Shown one piece after another: positions 53,847 to 62,079 of a stretch of DNA of 64,000 bases. The stretch spans positions 2,293,001 to 2,357,000 of the forward strand of contig NZ_CP089925.1 in the NCBI RefSeq assembly GCF_021284745.1, written 5' to 3'. The stretch is from Lysobacter sp. KIS68-7 (GTDB lineage: Bacteria; Pseudomonadota; Gammaproteobacteria; Xanthomonadales; Xanthomonadaceae). A program made the position numbers and the translations under genes. Numbering within the stretch: the stretch's first letter is position 1; the number at the start of each line of letters is the position of its first letter. The notes under the pieces are model-generated. The model worked only from the letters and a program-made list of their open reading frames with translations, ran no database searches and was not told the origin of the DNA.

Positions 53847-54662
53847 TCATGGAGGACTGAGGGCAGTTAGCGCGCCGTGAAAGTCTGCCGGCTCCACCGA
53901 GCGCACCGCATCTTCGATGACATTCGCCACATCATCGGCACGCGACAACATCGGCACGTGGCCCGACAGCAGCGACACGGTGTGCGCGCGGATCTTCGAT
54001 GCGAGTGCACGCTGCGCATCCGGATCGAGCATGCGATCGGTTTCCGAGACGATGTACCAGGCCGGCTTGGAGGCCCATGCCGCGGCGCTCACCTTTTCGT
54101 CGAAGTTGGCGGCGCGCACCGGCGTCTGGGACGCGGCGACGACCAATCCGTCTTTCGGCGGCAGGTCCTGCACGAAATCCGCCAGGATGGTTTGCGGCGC
54201 CAAGGTCAGGTAGCCATCCGGACTTTCAATCGGATTCTCCAGGCCAGGCGAGGTCGGGAAGCCCTTGATGTCATCGCGCGACGACGCGCCGTTCGATGGT
54301 GCGAAGGCTGCGATATACACCAGCGCCTTCACCTTCACGTCCGCGCCTGCCTGCGTGATCACGGTGCCGCCCCACGAATGACCGACCAGCACGACCGGCC
54401 CGGATTGTGCGTCGATGACGCGTTTCGCGGCGGCCACGTCGTCCTGCAAGGACGTCAGTGGATTCTGCACGGCGATCGCCTTGATGCCTTTGGCTTCGAG
54501 CAGCGGAATCACCTTCCGCCAGGAGGAGCCATCGGCGAAGGCGCCGTGGACGAGGACGACGGTGGGTGCAGGCGGCTCTGGTGGCTTGGCAGGCTTGGCT
54601 GCCAAAACTGTCGCGCTCGCGGAGAGCAGGGCGGCGGCGAGGAGGGAGGTGGCGAATTTCAT
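53847..54662 (-). CDS. Exported alpha/beta hydrolase
   Basis: 271 aa. Signal peptide [20 protein letters not shown]. The mature part has [14 protein letters not shown] (oxyanion-type HG), the nucleophile elbow GHSWGG (Ser96), an acid Asp in [10 protein letters not shown] (about 209-213), and the final His in SGHVPML (His235). It therefore has a complete catalytic triad, typical of the esterase/lactonase-like branch that includes 'alpha/beta hydrolase, salicylate esterase-like' proteins. The natural ester is unknown. ATG 54662 begins the signal. Divergent from msrA. Confidence 0.85.
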   Translation of the reverse strand: MKFATSLLAAALLSASATVLAAKPAKPPEPPAPTVVLVHGAFADGSSWRKVIPLLEAKGIKAIAVQNPLTSLQDDVAAAKRVIDAQSGPVVLVGHSWGGTVITQAGADVKVKALVYIAAFAPSNGASSRDDIKGFPTSPGLENPIESPDGYLTLAPQTILADFVQDLPPKDGLVVAASQTPVRAANFDEKVSAAAWASKPAWYIVSETDRMLDPDAQRALASKIRAHTVSLLSGHVPMLSRADDVANVIEDAVRSVEPADFHGALTALSPP

Positions 54663-54821
54663 GAGGCAGCCTTCGTATCGACATGCGTTGCACCTGATTT
54701 CGGGCATTGGGCCCCTGCGGCAAGCGATGGGAATGAAAAAGAGCGTTCCGCCCCCGCCAAATGGCCGCTTGTCTCCGGGCCCGGCGCCTCCATCTCGTGG
54801 TCAGACCCGAAGGAGACACCC

Positions 54822-55340
54822 ATGACCAACCGAACCGAAACCGCGACCCTCGCCGGCGGCTGCTTCTGGGGCATGCAGGACCTGATCCGCCGCCAGCCGG
54901 GCGTGGTAGCCACGCGCGTGGGCTACACCGGCGGCGAGGTGCCCAACGCGACCTACCGCAACCACGGCAACCACGCCGAGGCGATCGAGATCGTGTTCGA
55001 TCCGGAAGTGACGAGCTTCCGCCGCATGCTCGAGTTCTTCTTCCAGATCCACGACCCGACGACGAAGAACCGCCAGGGCAACGACCTGGGTGCGAGTTAT
55101 CGCTCGGCGATCTTCTATGCCGGCGAGGAGCAGAAGCACATCGCCGAGGACACCATCGCCGATGTCGACGCGTCGGGGCTCTGGCCCGGCAAAGTGGTCA
55201 CCGAACTCGCGCCGCTAGGTCCGTTCTGGGAAGCCGAACCGGAGCACCAGGATTACCTGGTGCATTACCCGACCGGGTATACGTGCCACTTCATCCGGGA
55301 GGATTGGGTGTTGCCGAAGCGGCAGGTGTCGAACGCATAG
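54822..55340 (+). CDS. msrA: Peptide methionine-S-sulfoxide reductase MsrA
   Basis: 172 aa, normal length. N-terminal GGCFWG with catalytic Cys14, the conserved [20 protein letters not shown] region and the [10 protein letters not shown] glutamate. It reduces the S-epimer of methionine sulfoxide, repairing oxidised proteins. AAGGAG precedes ATG 54822. No signal, so cytoplasmic. A resolving Cys is present near the C-terminus ([10 protein letters not shown]). A hairpin with a 16-nt repeat follows, before the convergent lipoprotein gene. Confidence 0.95.
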   Translation: MTNRTETATLAGGCFWGMQDLIRRQPGVVATRVGYTGGEVPNATYRNHGNHAEAIEIVFDPEVTSFRRMLEFFFQIHDPTTKNRQGNDLGASYRSAIFYAGEEQKHIAEDTIADVDASGLWPGKVVTELAPLGPFWEAEPEHQDYLVHYPTGYTCHFIREDWVLPKRQVSNA

Positions 55341-55375
55341 CGAAGAAAAATCTACGTTGCCGAGCGTCGTGCGTC

Positions 55376-55398
55376 TGGTCCTGGCCGAAAGCGGACCA
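55376..55398. repeat. Hairpin with shared 16-mer (copy 1)
   Basis: TGGTCC / GGACCA stem flanking TGGCCGAAAGC. The 16-mer CTGGCCGAAAGCGGAC (55381-55396) recurs exactly at 58788-58803. Both copies lie between converging genes. Confidence 0.6.
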
Positions 55399-55419
55399 TC
55401 CACGCAGCCCCCGATTTGA

Positions 55420-55803
55420 CTAGGGTTTCGGCTCGACGGGCTCGAGTCGAACCATTTCCCCGCGTTCGTAGCCCTGCCGTTCCAGGCACGATTCGATCTG
55501 CTGTCGCGCATCGGCCAGGGATGGGGTGACAGTTGCAGTTCGGCCCAGCGCCACGGCGCAATCCTCGATAACCGCCTTGGTCGCAATTCCCCAGATGCAG
55601 TTTGATTCGGTCGCAGCGATCACGTCGTCCCCGGCGGGTGCATCAGCCACGACGACTTCTGCGCCGCATTGCGCTTTTAACCACCCTAGGTTCTTCTCCG
55701 TGGCGCCTTGAACCTGGTTGGCGGCCATGTGGTATTTCATGGTCGCCGTGCAACCGGTCAGCAACGTCAGTACGAGAATGGTTGGGCCGTGACCTGAGCT
55801 CAA
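55420..55803 (-). CDS. Small lipoprotein, unknown
   Basis: 127 aa from TTG 55803. The TTG overlaps the stop of the preceding gene (TTGA, 55800-55803), giving N-terminus (M)SSGHGPTILVLTLLTGC with lipobox LLTGC (Cys18). Earlier in-frame GTG codons (55866, 55836) give a longer, unlikely N-terminus, so the TTG is preferred but uncertain. The mature part has four Cys (KAQCGAEVVV, SNCIWGIA, IEDCAVALG, ESCLERQG), probably disulfides. No family recognised. Third gene of a three-gene overlapping unit. Confidence 0.6.
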   Translation of the reverse strand: MSSGHGPTILVLTLLTGCTATMKYHMAANQVQGATEKNLGWLKAQCGAEVVVADAPAGDDVIAATESNCIWGIATKAVIEDCAVALGRTATVTPSLADARQQIESCLERQGYERGEMVRLEPVEPKP

Positions 55804-56645
55804 TGTCCGCCATCCGACACGGGAGCAAGTCGCCACGTGGCATTGGGATACGGGTCTCCGATCCACGTCGGTCGTCCTTCGGCATCAACCTTGGTTCGAA
55901 GCATCCGGAAGACGCCGTCCGGGGAAACATCGACGACGTAAGGCTTCTTCAACAAGCCGCGACCGACGTAAGTGACGCGGCCGTCCGCGCCCACGACCCC
56001 CAGCCATTCCTTGCCGCCTAAGTAGGAGCCACGCTGCAGCAACTGGGAAGGCTTGCCCGTCGGTGTCACCGTGTTGGTATGCGCGACGCGGCCGGTGCCA
56101 TCGAGCCACTGCTCGACCAACTCTTCGCCGGGCTTCGTCCACACCCACGCCAGCGTGTAGCTATCGGCGACAACCTCCGTTCGCCGGCCAGCCAGCCGCG
56201 CGTAGACACCCCAGATAGCGGGGTCGGCGGCATACGCAGATGCGTTCGATGCCAGGTCAACGGTTGCGGGACCGTAATCGGGCTCTTGCCCATCGAGGGT
56301 CAAGGAAAACTGCGTGCCCCTGGTCGCACTGGTGACGCCCAGCAGGTAGACGCCATCGGCGCTTAGCGTATGCAGGAGAGAAATACGGCCTACGCCCTCG
56401 GCACGGGCAACCTCATCGCCATTTCGATCGTAGAGCGTCACGGCACCGAGGGTTTCCGGCAAATCCAGCTGCACCTGAACCTTCGTGTCCTTCAAGCCTG
56501 CGAAGGCATAGAACTCGCCGCCTTCTGTCGAAACGAGCCCGGAGACATTCTGGCCAAAGTCAACGGTTGCGAGCGATTGCGCCGATGCGGAGGCGCCGAC
56601 GATCGCGATCAGGCACACGATGAAGATCGATAGCAAGCGGCGCAT
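55800..56645 (-). CDS. Exported PPC-like domain protein
   Basis: 281 aa. Signal peptide MRRLLSIFIVCLIAIVGASA, then a beta-sandwich (about 25-125) with VDFGQNVSGLVSTEGGEFYA and GVYLLGVTSATRGTQFSLTL, the pattern of bacterial pre-peptidase C-terminal (PPC) domains. A C-terminal segment (EEWLDGTGRVAHTNTVTP-like) seems to carry a second small domain. No catalytic motif. Its ATG at 56645 shares a base with the upstream stop (TGATG) and its stop overlaps the TTG start of the next gene. Confidence 0.65.
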   Translation of the reverse strand: MRRLLSIFIVCLIAIVGASASAQSLATVDFGQNVSGLVSTEGGEFYAFAGLKDTKVQVQLDLPETLGAVTLYDRNGDEVARAEGVGRISLLHTLSADGVYLLGVTSATRGTQFSLTLDGQEPDYGPATVDLASNASAYAADPAIWGVYARLAGRRTEVVADSYTLAWVWTKPGEELVEQWLDGTGRVAHTNTVTPTGKPSQLLQRGSYLGGKEWLGVVGADGRVTYVGRGLLKKPYVVDVSPDGVFRMLRTKVDAEGRPTWIGDPYPNATWRLAPVSDGGH

Positions 56646-57238
56646 CACTGCATCCTCCCGCGTCGACGTGCGCGTTCTTTGCTTTCGCGCACCTTCACCT
56701 CCAACTCCGCATCTTTTCGTGCGAGTTCCGCCTTGTTGCGGGCGGCCTCGGCGGCGCGCACGCGTTCCGCCGCGAGCGCATTCGCAGCGATCATCTCGGG
56801 CGTAAGTCCAACTTCCTTGGGTGTTTCGATGACCAGGGAGTCGGTCGCGGGCGGATCTTCGACAGGTTCCGAAGCGACTGGCGGCTCAGGCCAGTCGATC
56901 AGCTGTGCCCCGGGATGGCGGGTCGGATACGCGGTGTGGTCGCGTCGCACGACGTCCAGCCTTTGCGAGGTGTAGCAGCCGGTGCTGATACCTCCGCCAA
57001 TGTCGTTGAGTGGGATGCCGTTCCTGCTGCGCCACTCATCGAACTTGAAACCAGTCGAGGTCTCGTCGAAATCCTCGGACGTCTCCATGATCGGCGTGTA
57101 GTAGTACCCCTCGTCGCCGTAGGCGTTCTGCAGATAGCAAAAGTAGTACGTGCTGGCCGAAGCGGGCAATGCGGCGAGTAGGCCGATTGCCACAGCGACC
57201 GCCATCAAAAAGCGTGAGAAGTGCTCCCCGGACTTCAT
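56645..57238 (-). CDS. Exported protein with C-terminal charged coiled coil
   Basis: 197 aa. Signal peptide (LMAVAVAIGLLAALPASASTY). An N-terminal domain (to about 115) carries Cys in YFCYLQ and TGCYTSQ, then a Pro/Glu linker (PPVASEPVEDPPATDS) and a C-terminal helix (AANALAAERVRAAEAARNKA, then KDAELEVKVRESKERARRRG) of alternating charge. GGGGGC precedes ATG 57238. No family recognised. First gene of the three-gene unit. Confidence 0.65.
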   Translation of the reverse strand: MKSGEHFSRFLMAVAVAIGLLAALPASASTYYFCYLQNAYGDEGYYYTPIMETSEDFDETSTGFKFDEWRSRNGIPLNDIGGGISTGCYTSQRLDVVRRDHTAYPTRHPGAQLIDWPEPPVASEPVEDPPATDSLVIETPKEVGLTPEMIAANALAAERVRAAEAARNKAELARKDAELEVKVRESKERARRRGRMQ

Positions 57239-57380
57239 CGCTTGCCCCCTGTGCAAACGCGTCTAGCTTGAACGATCTTAGCCCGGAGGCGCGATATCGT
57301 GTACGTGCCGATCCCGTTGCGTCGGCGTCCCAGTTGAGTGCGACTGGACTCCCGGCGTTGATGGGCCTACGAGCGGACAC

Positions 57381-57749
57381 TCAAATCGGCGCCATCCCCC
57401 TTCGCCGGAGTGGAATCCAACAGCCGATCACGGTGAAAAGCGGAATGGCACTGGAGCCGAGAACCTCCAGCACCGGGAACGCTTCTAAATGACTGGGAGT
57501 CAATGCGAGGAACACCAAGGCCGACTCACACAGCGCCATAACCATGGCAGACGCCATGGCGACGCATGCGCCCAAAGGCCCGGCGAAACGGGCAGATATG
57601 AAGCCCACGAAGAAGCCCACGGCCGAAGCGCCGAGTCCGAATGAATCCGCGCCAGTAAGGGTGCCGAGCTTGTAAAGCGCCGAAGCGGCTGCGAACCCCG
57701 CAACCCAGAACCCAACGAACACCACTACTGACGTTCGGATCTTGCCCAT
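57381..57749 (-). CDS. Four-helix membrane protein, unknown
   Basis: 122 aa from ATG 57749 (GGGA eight nt upstream); an in-frame ATG two codons earlier is too close to that site. About four hydrophobic segments (8-25, 38-58, 62-85, 95-112) with Gly/Ala-rich helix packing. No family recognised. It is divergent from the DUF4124-like gene and downstream of nothing clear; 142 nt separate it from the coiled-coil gene on the same strand. Confidence 0.6.
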   Translation of the reverse strand: MGKIRTSVVVFVGFWVAGFAAASALYKLGTLTGADSFGLGASAVGFFVGFISARFAGPLGACVAMASAMVMALCESALVFLALTPSHLEAFPVLEVLGSSAIPLFTVIGCWIPLRRRGMAPI

Positions 57750-57973
57750 GGACATCGTCCCTGACCTGTTCCCCAGCAGAACCGTATGCCATGGTGAAGG
57801 CTGTCCGCAATTGGCCGATCGCGGACGTCTCGCTGCAATCGGCAGGCGAGGCGGTGCATACCCGGTTGCGCGCCTCGCATCAGAAAAATTCTTGGTTGCT
57901 CAGTGGTGCGCGCGCACGTGAGCAGTGCAACGCAGCGATAAGATCCCCAAGCTAGTTGCCTGGGGGGAGGGCG

Positions 57974-58723
57974 ATGTCGGGGAAGCTGCGGGCGCCTGGT
58001 CGAGCGCACACGTTTGTGAGGACGGGCTGGGCGGATGCATCGCCTCGGGGAGGAGTGCGTGACGTTCTAGATCCGGGTGAGTTGCAATTCTCAGTGCGCC
58101 CCGATGTGCGACGCATGCGTTCCGCGTCCTCCAAGGTGCCATGGGTTTGGCTTACGCTTGCCGCGATCGCGCTGGCGGGCTTCGCGTTGGTTATGAACGC
58201 GATGTTTGAACGATCGAACGATACCGCGGGGCGTTCCGAGGCATCGCACCGCGCGCCCGCAACAGAATCGCAACCGGCGTACAACGAACGGGCGCCTGAC
58301 ACGGACGTGTCCGTCTCCGATCAATTCACAACGGACTCGAGGGACGACATTGGGCCCCTGATCTACAAGTGCGCCAGCCCCAGCGGCGCCATTGCCTACC
58401 AGAGCGACCCGTGCGAAGACGCGCAAACCCTTCGTAAAACCATCATCGCTGTTCCGGACGATCCGGACGTGGTGGCGAGAGGGCAGGCTCAGCAAGCGCG
58501 TACGGCAGATGCGGCCCGAACCTTGTCGCGGATGGCGGGCACCGACCAAGCCGGGTACGCATCCCCCTACAACGGCATGGATGATGTCGACCGCCAGCGG
58601 GCCAAGTGCAATGCCGCCAAGTCCGCTAGAGAGTCGACGCTACGGGCGGTCGGCCTCTCACGAACCTACGATCTTCTCCAGAATCTGGACGAACAGGTCC
58701 GCGAGGCGTGCAAGGGGACATAG
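57974..58723 (+). CDS. Membrane-anchored protein with DUF4124-like domain
   Basis: 249 aa from ATG 57974 (GGGGGAGG directly upstream, strong). A 47-residue N-terminal tail with no clear fold precedes one membrane helix (WVWLTLAAIALAGFALVMNA, about 62-81), then a periplasmic part. The segment LIYKCASPSGAIAYQSDPCE is the DUF4124 pattern, with two Cys. The C-terminus is helical with Cys (AKCNAAKSA, REACKGT). An internal ATG (58115) would remove the tail; the strong site supports the longer form. Function unknown. Confidence 0.65.
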   Translation: MSGKLRAPGRAHTFVRTGWADASPRGGVRDVLDPGELQFSVRPDVRRMRSASSKVPWVWLTLAAIALAGFALVMNAMFERSNDTAGRSEASHRAPATESQPAYNERAPDTDVSVSDQFTTDSRDDIGPLIYKCASPSGAIAYQSDPCEDAQTLRKTIIAVPDDPDVVARGQAQQARTADAARTLSRMAGTDQAGYASPYNGMDDVDRQRAKCNAAKSARESTLRAVGLSRTYDLLQNLDEQVREACKGT

Positions 58724-58778
58724 CGACGCGCTTTGCGCACCGGGTGGGCGAGGCTCGGCCTAATCGAGACAGTGCGAA

Positions 58779-58804
58779 TGTCCGCTTCTGGCCGAAAGCG
58801 GACA
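58779..58804. repeat. Hairpin with shared 16-mer (copy 2)
   Basis: Perfect 9-bp stem TGTCCGCTT / AAGCGGACA around CTGGCCGA, in the 154-nt region between two converging genes. The CTGGCCGAAAGCGGAC core is identical to copy 1 at 55381. A related GAGCGGACACTC lies at 57370-57381. No T run. Confidence 0.65.
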
Positions 58805-58877
58805 CTCGTATAACCGAAGGAGCATCGTGCGGACCGGATCCGCTTTCATGGGCCCTTCCGTCACATCGCATCGCAAC

Positions 58878-59717
58878 TCAGCGCGTCGGACGAACCCAAA
58901 GCCGATCGCCTTCAAGATCGAAGCTGAGTTTCCAGCGCACGAGCACGGGCATGCCGATGACGCCGTCGAGGATCATGTCCTTGACGAAGGCGCGCGTGTC
59001 GAGCGTGGCGGCATCGCCGACCTTCAGGCGGAACGGCTGCAGTTCGTGATTCGCTGGATCGGCGCCGGCGGCTTGCGCCACGCGATCGCGAATGAGCACC
59101 GGCGGACCGCCGCCGCTGTCCAGCGCCATCCACACTTCGCCCTGCGGCGTCTTCATCGGCACCATGACGCCGAGCGCCGCGCCGCCTGCCTGGCGCGCAC
59201 GACGCATGGGAATCGCGTTGGCGCCTTTCGTTTCCGCGGCGAGCGTCTCCGGCGATTCGATGACCAACGTGCCGTTGCCCAGGTCCAGGGTGAACTGCTT
59301 GCCGTCGAGCGCGTCGAGCGCCAGCGATCCATCGGCCTGCGGCGCGTCCTTGAACAACAGCGGCTGCAGGTCGACCACGCCGGCAGTCACGGGCTTCAAC
59401 GCCGTGCCGTCGGGCAGGGTGAACTGCACGTCCTCGCACCGCGGCAGATCCAGGCGTTGACCATCCAGGCGGAAGCCGGTGAGCGCCGCCCACGGCGTGC
59501 AACCAATCTTCTTCGCGAACGCCGGCGAAAGCAGGCTGACGCCGCCGCCCGTGTCGAGGGTGAACACGCCTTCGTGTCCATTGACCTTCAGTCGGACCGA
59601 CCTGAGGCGGCCGCCGAAATCGCCGAGTTCAATGGCCTTGTTGGCAGGAACCGCCGGAGCCGCAGGGGCGTCGGCGGGGGCGGCGAGGAGCAGGGCGGAA
59701 AGCAATGGAGTCAGCAT
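58878..59717 (-). CDS. Exported aspartic-peptidase-like (retropepsin-type) protein
   Basis: 279 aa. Short signal (MLTPLLSALLLAAPADA). Two aspartic-protease-like loops: FTLDTGGGVSLLS (about 50-63) and MALDSGGGPPVLI (about 200), with beta-strands in the retropepsin/gag-polyprotein-like pattern. Each loop has Gly after the D-T/S-G triad. If both Asp act, the molecule would be a single-chain two-lobed enzyme. Relatives are often called 'aspartyl protease family protein' without shown activity. It converges on the DUF4124-like gene across the hairpin repeat. Confidence 0.7.
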   Translation of the reverse strand: MLTPLLSALLLAAPADAPAAPAVPANKAIELGDFGGRLRSVRLKVNGHEGVFTLDTGGGVSLLSPAFAKKIGCTPWAALTGFRLDGQRLDLPRCEDVQFTLPDGTALKPVTAGVVDLQPLLFKDAPQADGSLALDALDGKQFTLDLGNGTLVIESPETLAAETKGANAIPMRRARQAGGAALGVMVPMKTPQGEVWMALDSGGGPPVLIRDRVAQAAGADPANHELQPFRLKVGDAATLDTRAFVKDMILDGVIGMPVLVRWKLSFDLEGDRLWVRPTR

Positions 59718-59842
59718 GCACGGGGTTCCTTCTAGGGGGCAGGAGCCTGAGTCGCGGGCGTGCTGGTGTTTTATCGGGCTATAACACTTGGCTCATCTGC
59801 CGGAAGTCACCGGCTACCAATAGTGGCCTTTGGCTCCGCCCC

Positions 59843-60235
59843 TCAACCTGGAACGGGATGGCATCGCGGCGACGCCTGTCCATTCACTTCGATCCAGATC
59901 TCGGGTTCGAGCTCGGTCACGCGACGATCCCTGGAGCGGAGGATGTAAGGCCCTGCGCCGGTGAACGCGCACTTGAACTCAAGCATCGTCACGAACCCGC
60001 CGTTCTGTGCGCGTTGGAAGTCGAAGGCGTAGCGGAACTGCAGCGTGTGCAAGCCTGGCGTTACGTCGATGCGCCGGCCCTGCAGGGGCCACACGCGTTG
60101 GCCATCGATGCTATGCAGTCGGACGCCTCGTGAAAGATCCTTCAGAAGCGGAACGCCTGCGGGATCCGCAGCATGGGCCGCCGAAGCGGCCATGCAGATC
60201 ACGACGACGCAAGCAAACTTGAGTTGACGGGTCAT
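59843..60235 (-). CDS. Small exported protein, PEGA-like
   Basis: 130 aa. Signal peptide (FACVVVICMAASAAHAA) and a compact beta-rich domain: RLHSIDGQRVWPLQGRRIDV, PGLHTLQFRYAFDF and EIWIEVNG. The 'IDG...V.PG.H.L' pattern resembles PEGA-like surface domains. AGGAGG is seven nt upstream of ATG 60235, a strong site. One Cys pair is possible (EFKCAFTG, PRCHPVPG). No enzymatic motif. Confidence 0.65.
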   Translation of the reverse strand: MTRQLKFACVVVICMAASAAHAADPAGVPLLKDLSRGVRLHSIDGQRVWPLQGRRIDVTPGLHTLQFRYAFDFQRAQNGGFVTMLEFKCAFTGAGPYILRSRDRRVTELEPEIWIEVNGQASPRCHPVPG

Positions 60236-60290
60236 GGCGCATCCTCCTGCACCGGACAACGCGAAGTCCTGCTTGCAGCGGTCGCGCGAT

Positions 60291-60779
60291 TTACTTCATC
60301 GATTGAACAAGCGCGACGAGCTGATCGGCGGCGATCTGCGTCCCCTCGGCCCAGCCGGACTCCGTGTTTTCCTTGAAGTCCGCTTCACTGCGGTGCAATG
60401 CCGTAAAGACGTAACGCGTGCCGGTGCCCTCGGATTCCATCGTGACGATAGCCGTCCAGGGAATATCGTCGAACACCGCCGGGCGATAGCCGGGGAACAG
60501 CATCGCGGTATAGACCAGCCGCTCCATCGGAACGACTTCCAGGAAGCAGCCCAGGTTCGGAAAGTCCTGGCCTTGCTCGGTGGCGATGTCGATGCTGAAG
60601 ATGCCGCCGGGCCGCACGTCCATCTCGCAGCGCGACACACGCCCCCAGGCCTTGGGCATGTACCACTCCTTGAGGTGTTCCGGCTTGGTCAACGCTTCCC
60701 AGACGAGCTCCTTGGGCGCGTCGATGAATCGGTCGAGCACGAAATCGGTTTTCGGATTGATCGCGAAGTGCTGGCTCAT
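60291..60779 (-). CDS. SRPBCC (AHSA1-like) protein
   Basis: 162 aa. START/AHSA1 fold: RFIDAPKELVWEALTKPEHL, the WYMPKAWGRVSRCEMDVRPGG segment, and a C-terminal helix (GWAEGTQIAADQLVALVQSM). The family binds hydrophobic ligands in a helix-grip cavity. It is encoded just after an ArsR-family regulator with a 4-nt ATGA overlap, the common ArsR-SRPBCC arrangement, and is probably induced by an unknown small molecule sensed by the repressor. Confidence 0.88.
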   Translation of the reverse strand: MSQHFAINPKTDFVLDRFIDAPKELVWEALTKPEHLKEWYMPKAWGRVSRCEMDVRPGGIFSIDIATEQGQDFPNLGCFLEVVPMERLVYTAMLFPGYRPAVFDDIPWTAIVTMESEGTGTRYVFTALHRSEADFKENTESGWAEGTQIAADQLVALVQSMK

Positions 60780-61123
60780 GGTTTCGATTCCCGTTGTTTC
60801 TTCAGGTGTTTGACGTAGTCGTCGAAGCGATCGAAGCGGGATTCCCAGAGCTGGCGGCGTTCGCTCAGCCAGTCTTCGGCGACTTTGAAGCGCGCCGGTT
60901 CGATCTCGTAGGTGCGGACGCGGCCTTCCTTCTTCGACTTCACCAGCCGGCAGCGTTCGAGCAAGGCCAGGTGCTGCACGAAGGAGGGGAGGGCCATGTC
61001 GAATGGGGCCGCCAACTCGGTGACGGTGGCGGGGCCGGTGGACAGGTGCTGCAACACCTTGCGCCGGGTGGCGTTGGACAAGGCGTGGAAGACGTCGTCG
61101 GCGATTGCGGCGGATTGGACCAT
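60776..61123 (-). CDS. ArsR-family winged-helix repressor
   Basis: 115 aa. Winged-helix DNA-binding domain: DDVFHALSNATRRKVLQHLS, TELAAPFDMALPSFVQHLAL (recognition helix) and LVKSKKEGRVRTYEIEP (wing), then a C-terminal helix pair (ERRQLWESRFDRFDDYVKHL). It lacks the CxC metal site of ArsR itself and belongs to the AHSA1-linked branch. It overlaps the SRPBCC start by 4 nt. It probably represses its own promoter at 61131-61168. Confidence 0.88.
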   Translation of the reverse strand: MVQSAAIADDVFHALSNATRRKVLQHLSTGPATVTELAAPFDMALPSFVQHLALLERCRLVKSKKEGRVRTYEIEPARFKVAEDWLSERRQLWESRFDRFDDYVKHLKKQRESKP

Positions 61124-61130
61124 GCGCCCG

Positions 61131-61168
61131 ACTCTATGCCCGAATAACACTAAGGTCAACACCTAAGT
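61131..61168 (-). promoter_or_regulatory. ArsR autoregulatory promoter and operator
   Basis: On the minus strand TTGACC (61154-61159, 5/6 to -35), 17 nt, then TAGAGT (61131-61136, 4/6 to -10). The -35 is covered by the near-perfect inverted repeat ACTAAGGT-CAAC-ACCTAAGT (61149-61168). The predicted transcript start falls at about 61124, at or next to the ArsR ATG (61123), so the mRNA may be leaderless; no ribosome site is visible. Confidence 0.6.
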
Positions 61169-61237
61169 ATGGATCAGCCGCGCGACGCCCCCGACTGGCT
61201 TAACCTATGGGGAGGGACGTTAAGGGGAGCGTTCACA

Positions 61238-61948
61238 ATGAAGTGGCTATTCCAGCTCGTGGCATTGAAAAGAGATCGGTCGGCGAAGGCGCTGTTGTTC
61301 GCCTGCGTTCTGTCCATGTCGTTCGTAGCGATGTCCGCCCACGCCAATGAACCCGCGGCGCCGAAGTCTTTCCCCATCGGCCCCTGGACCCTCGGCATGT
61401 CGCGCGACCAGGTCCGTGCCATCGCGGATCAAGGCCCTTACGTCGACGTCCCGGTCACCGGCGCCCTCGAAACCTCCAGCGCCGATTTCCACGGAGCGAA
61501 GACGAAAGTTTCCTTCGTCTTCGACGATGCCGGCCTGCAGTACATGCAGGTGTTCGCGTATGAAGGCCATGACGTGGAAGAAGCGCAAAACGCCGCCTTC
61601 CGTGTCTACCGCCTCTTCGCCGATGAACTGGGCGGTGCGACGATGAACCCGGACGTCCCGCGCGACCAGGACCAGGTTTTCACCGACGACATGATGCGCG
61701 TCGTGTTCGCGTCCCTGCTCGGAAGGGCGCGCATTGCCGCGGGCGGCATCCTCGACGAGATGCCCGATGCGCGCCTGCTGATGCACTTCGACATGGCGCC
61801 GACCTCACAACCGGCGGACAGCCGCATGCATGCGCAGATCGGTTACGAGTCGGCCAAGGACACGTACTTCGTGCTGCTGTTCAAGGACCGCGTCGACGCT
61901 CCGCCGCGGCGGGTCAAGGCGAATGTCGAGGTGAGCAAGGCAGAGTGA
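61238..61948 (+). CDS. Exported protein of unknown function
   Basis: 236 aa from ATG 61238 (AGGGGAG upstream). The signal is longer than usual (MKWLFQLVALKRDRSAKALL then FACVLSMSFVAMSAHA). The mature part contains PKSFPIGPWTLGMSRDQVRA, a pattern common in exported 'LGMS..QV' proteins, and a C-terminal HAQIGYESAKDTYFVLLF. No named family. Divergent from the ArsR gene; the region between holds the ArsR operator. Confidence 0.65.
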   Translation: MKWLFQLVALKRDRSAKALLFACVLSMSFVAMSAHANEPAAPKSFPIGPWTLGMSRDQVRAIADQGPYVDVPVTGALETSSADFHGAKTKVSFVFDDAGLQYMQVFAYEGHDVEEAQNAAFRVYRLFADELGGATMNPDVPRDQDQVFTDDMMRVVFASLLGRARIAAGGILDEMPDARLLMHFDMAPTSQPADSRMHAQIGYESAKDTYFVLLFKDRVDAPPRRVKANVEVSKAE

Positions 61949-62079
61949 GCCCCGTAACTCGGGCCAAGGAGATACCAGAAGCGCACGCGCGATCGAAAGT
62001 CTCCCCACCACTCGTCGGTTCCATGGCCGTTGGGTGAAGCCCCCGGGCGTTGCTCCGGTGGACTGAATGGGAGAACGCC

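Noticed and set aside
59768..59792. Imperfect hairpin GTGTTTTATcgggcTATAACAC between two minus-strand genes.
   Set aside because: Arms pair imperfectly and there is no T run; too weak to call a terminator.
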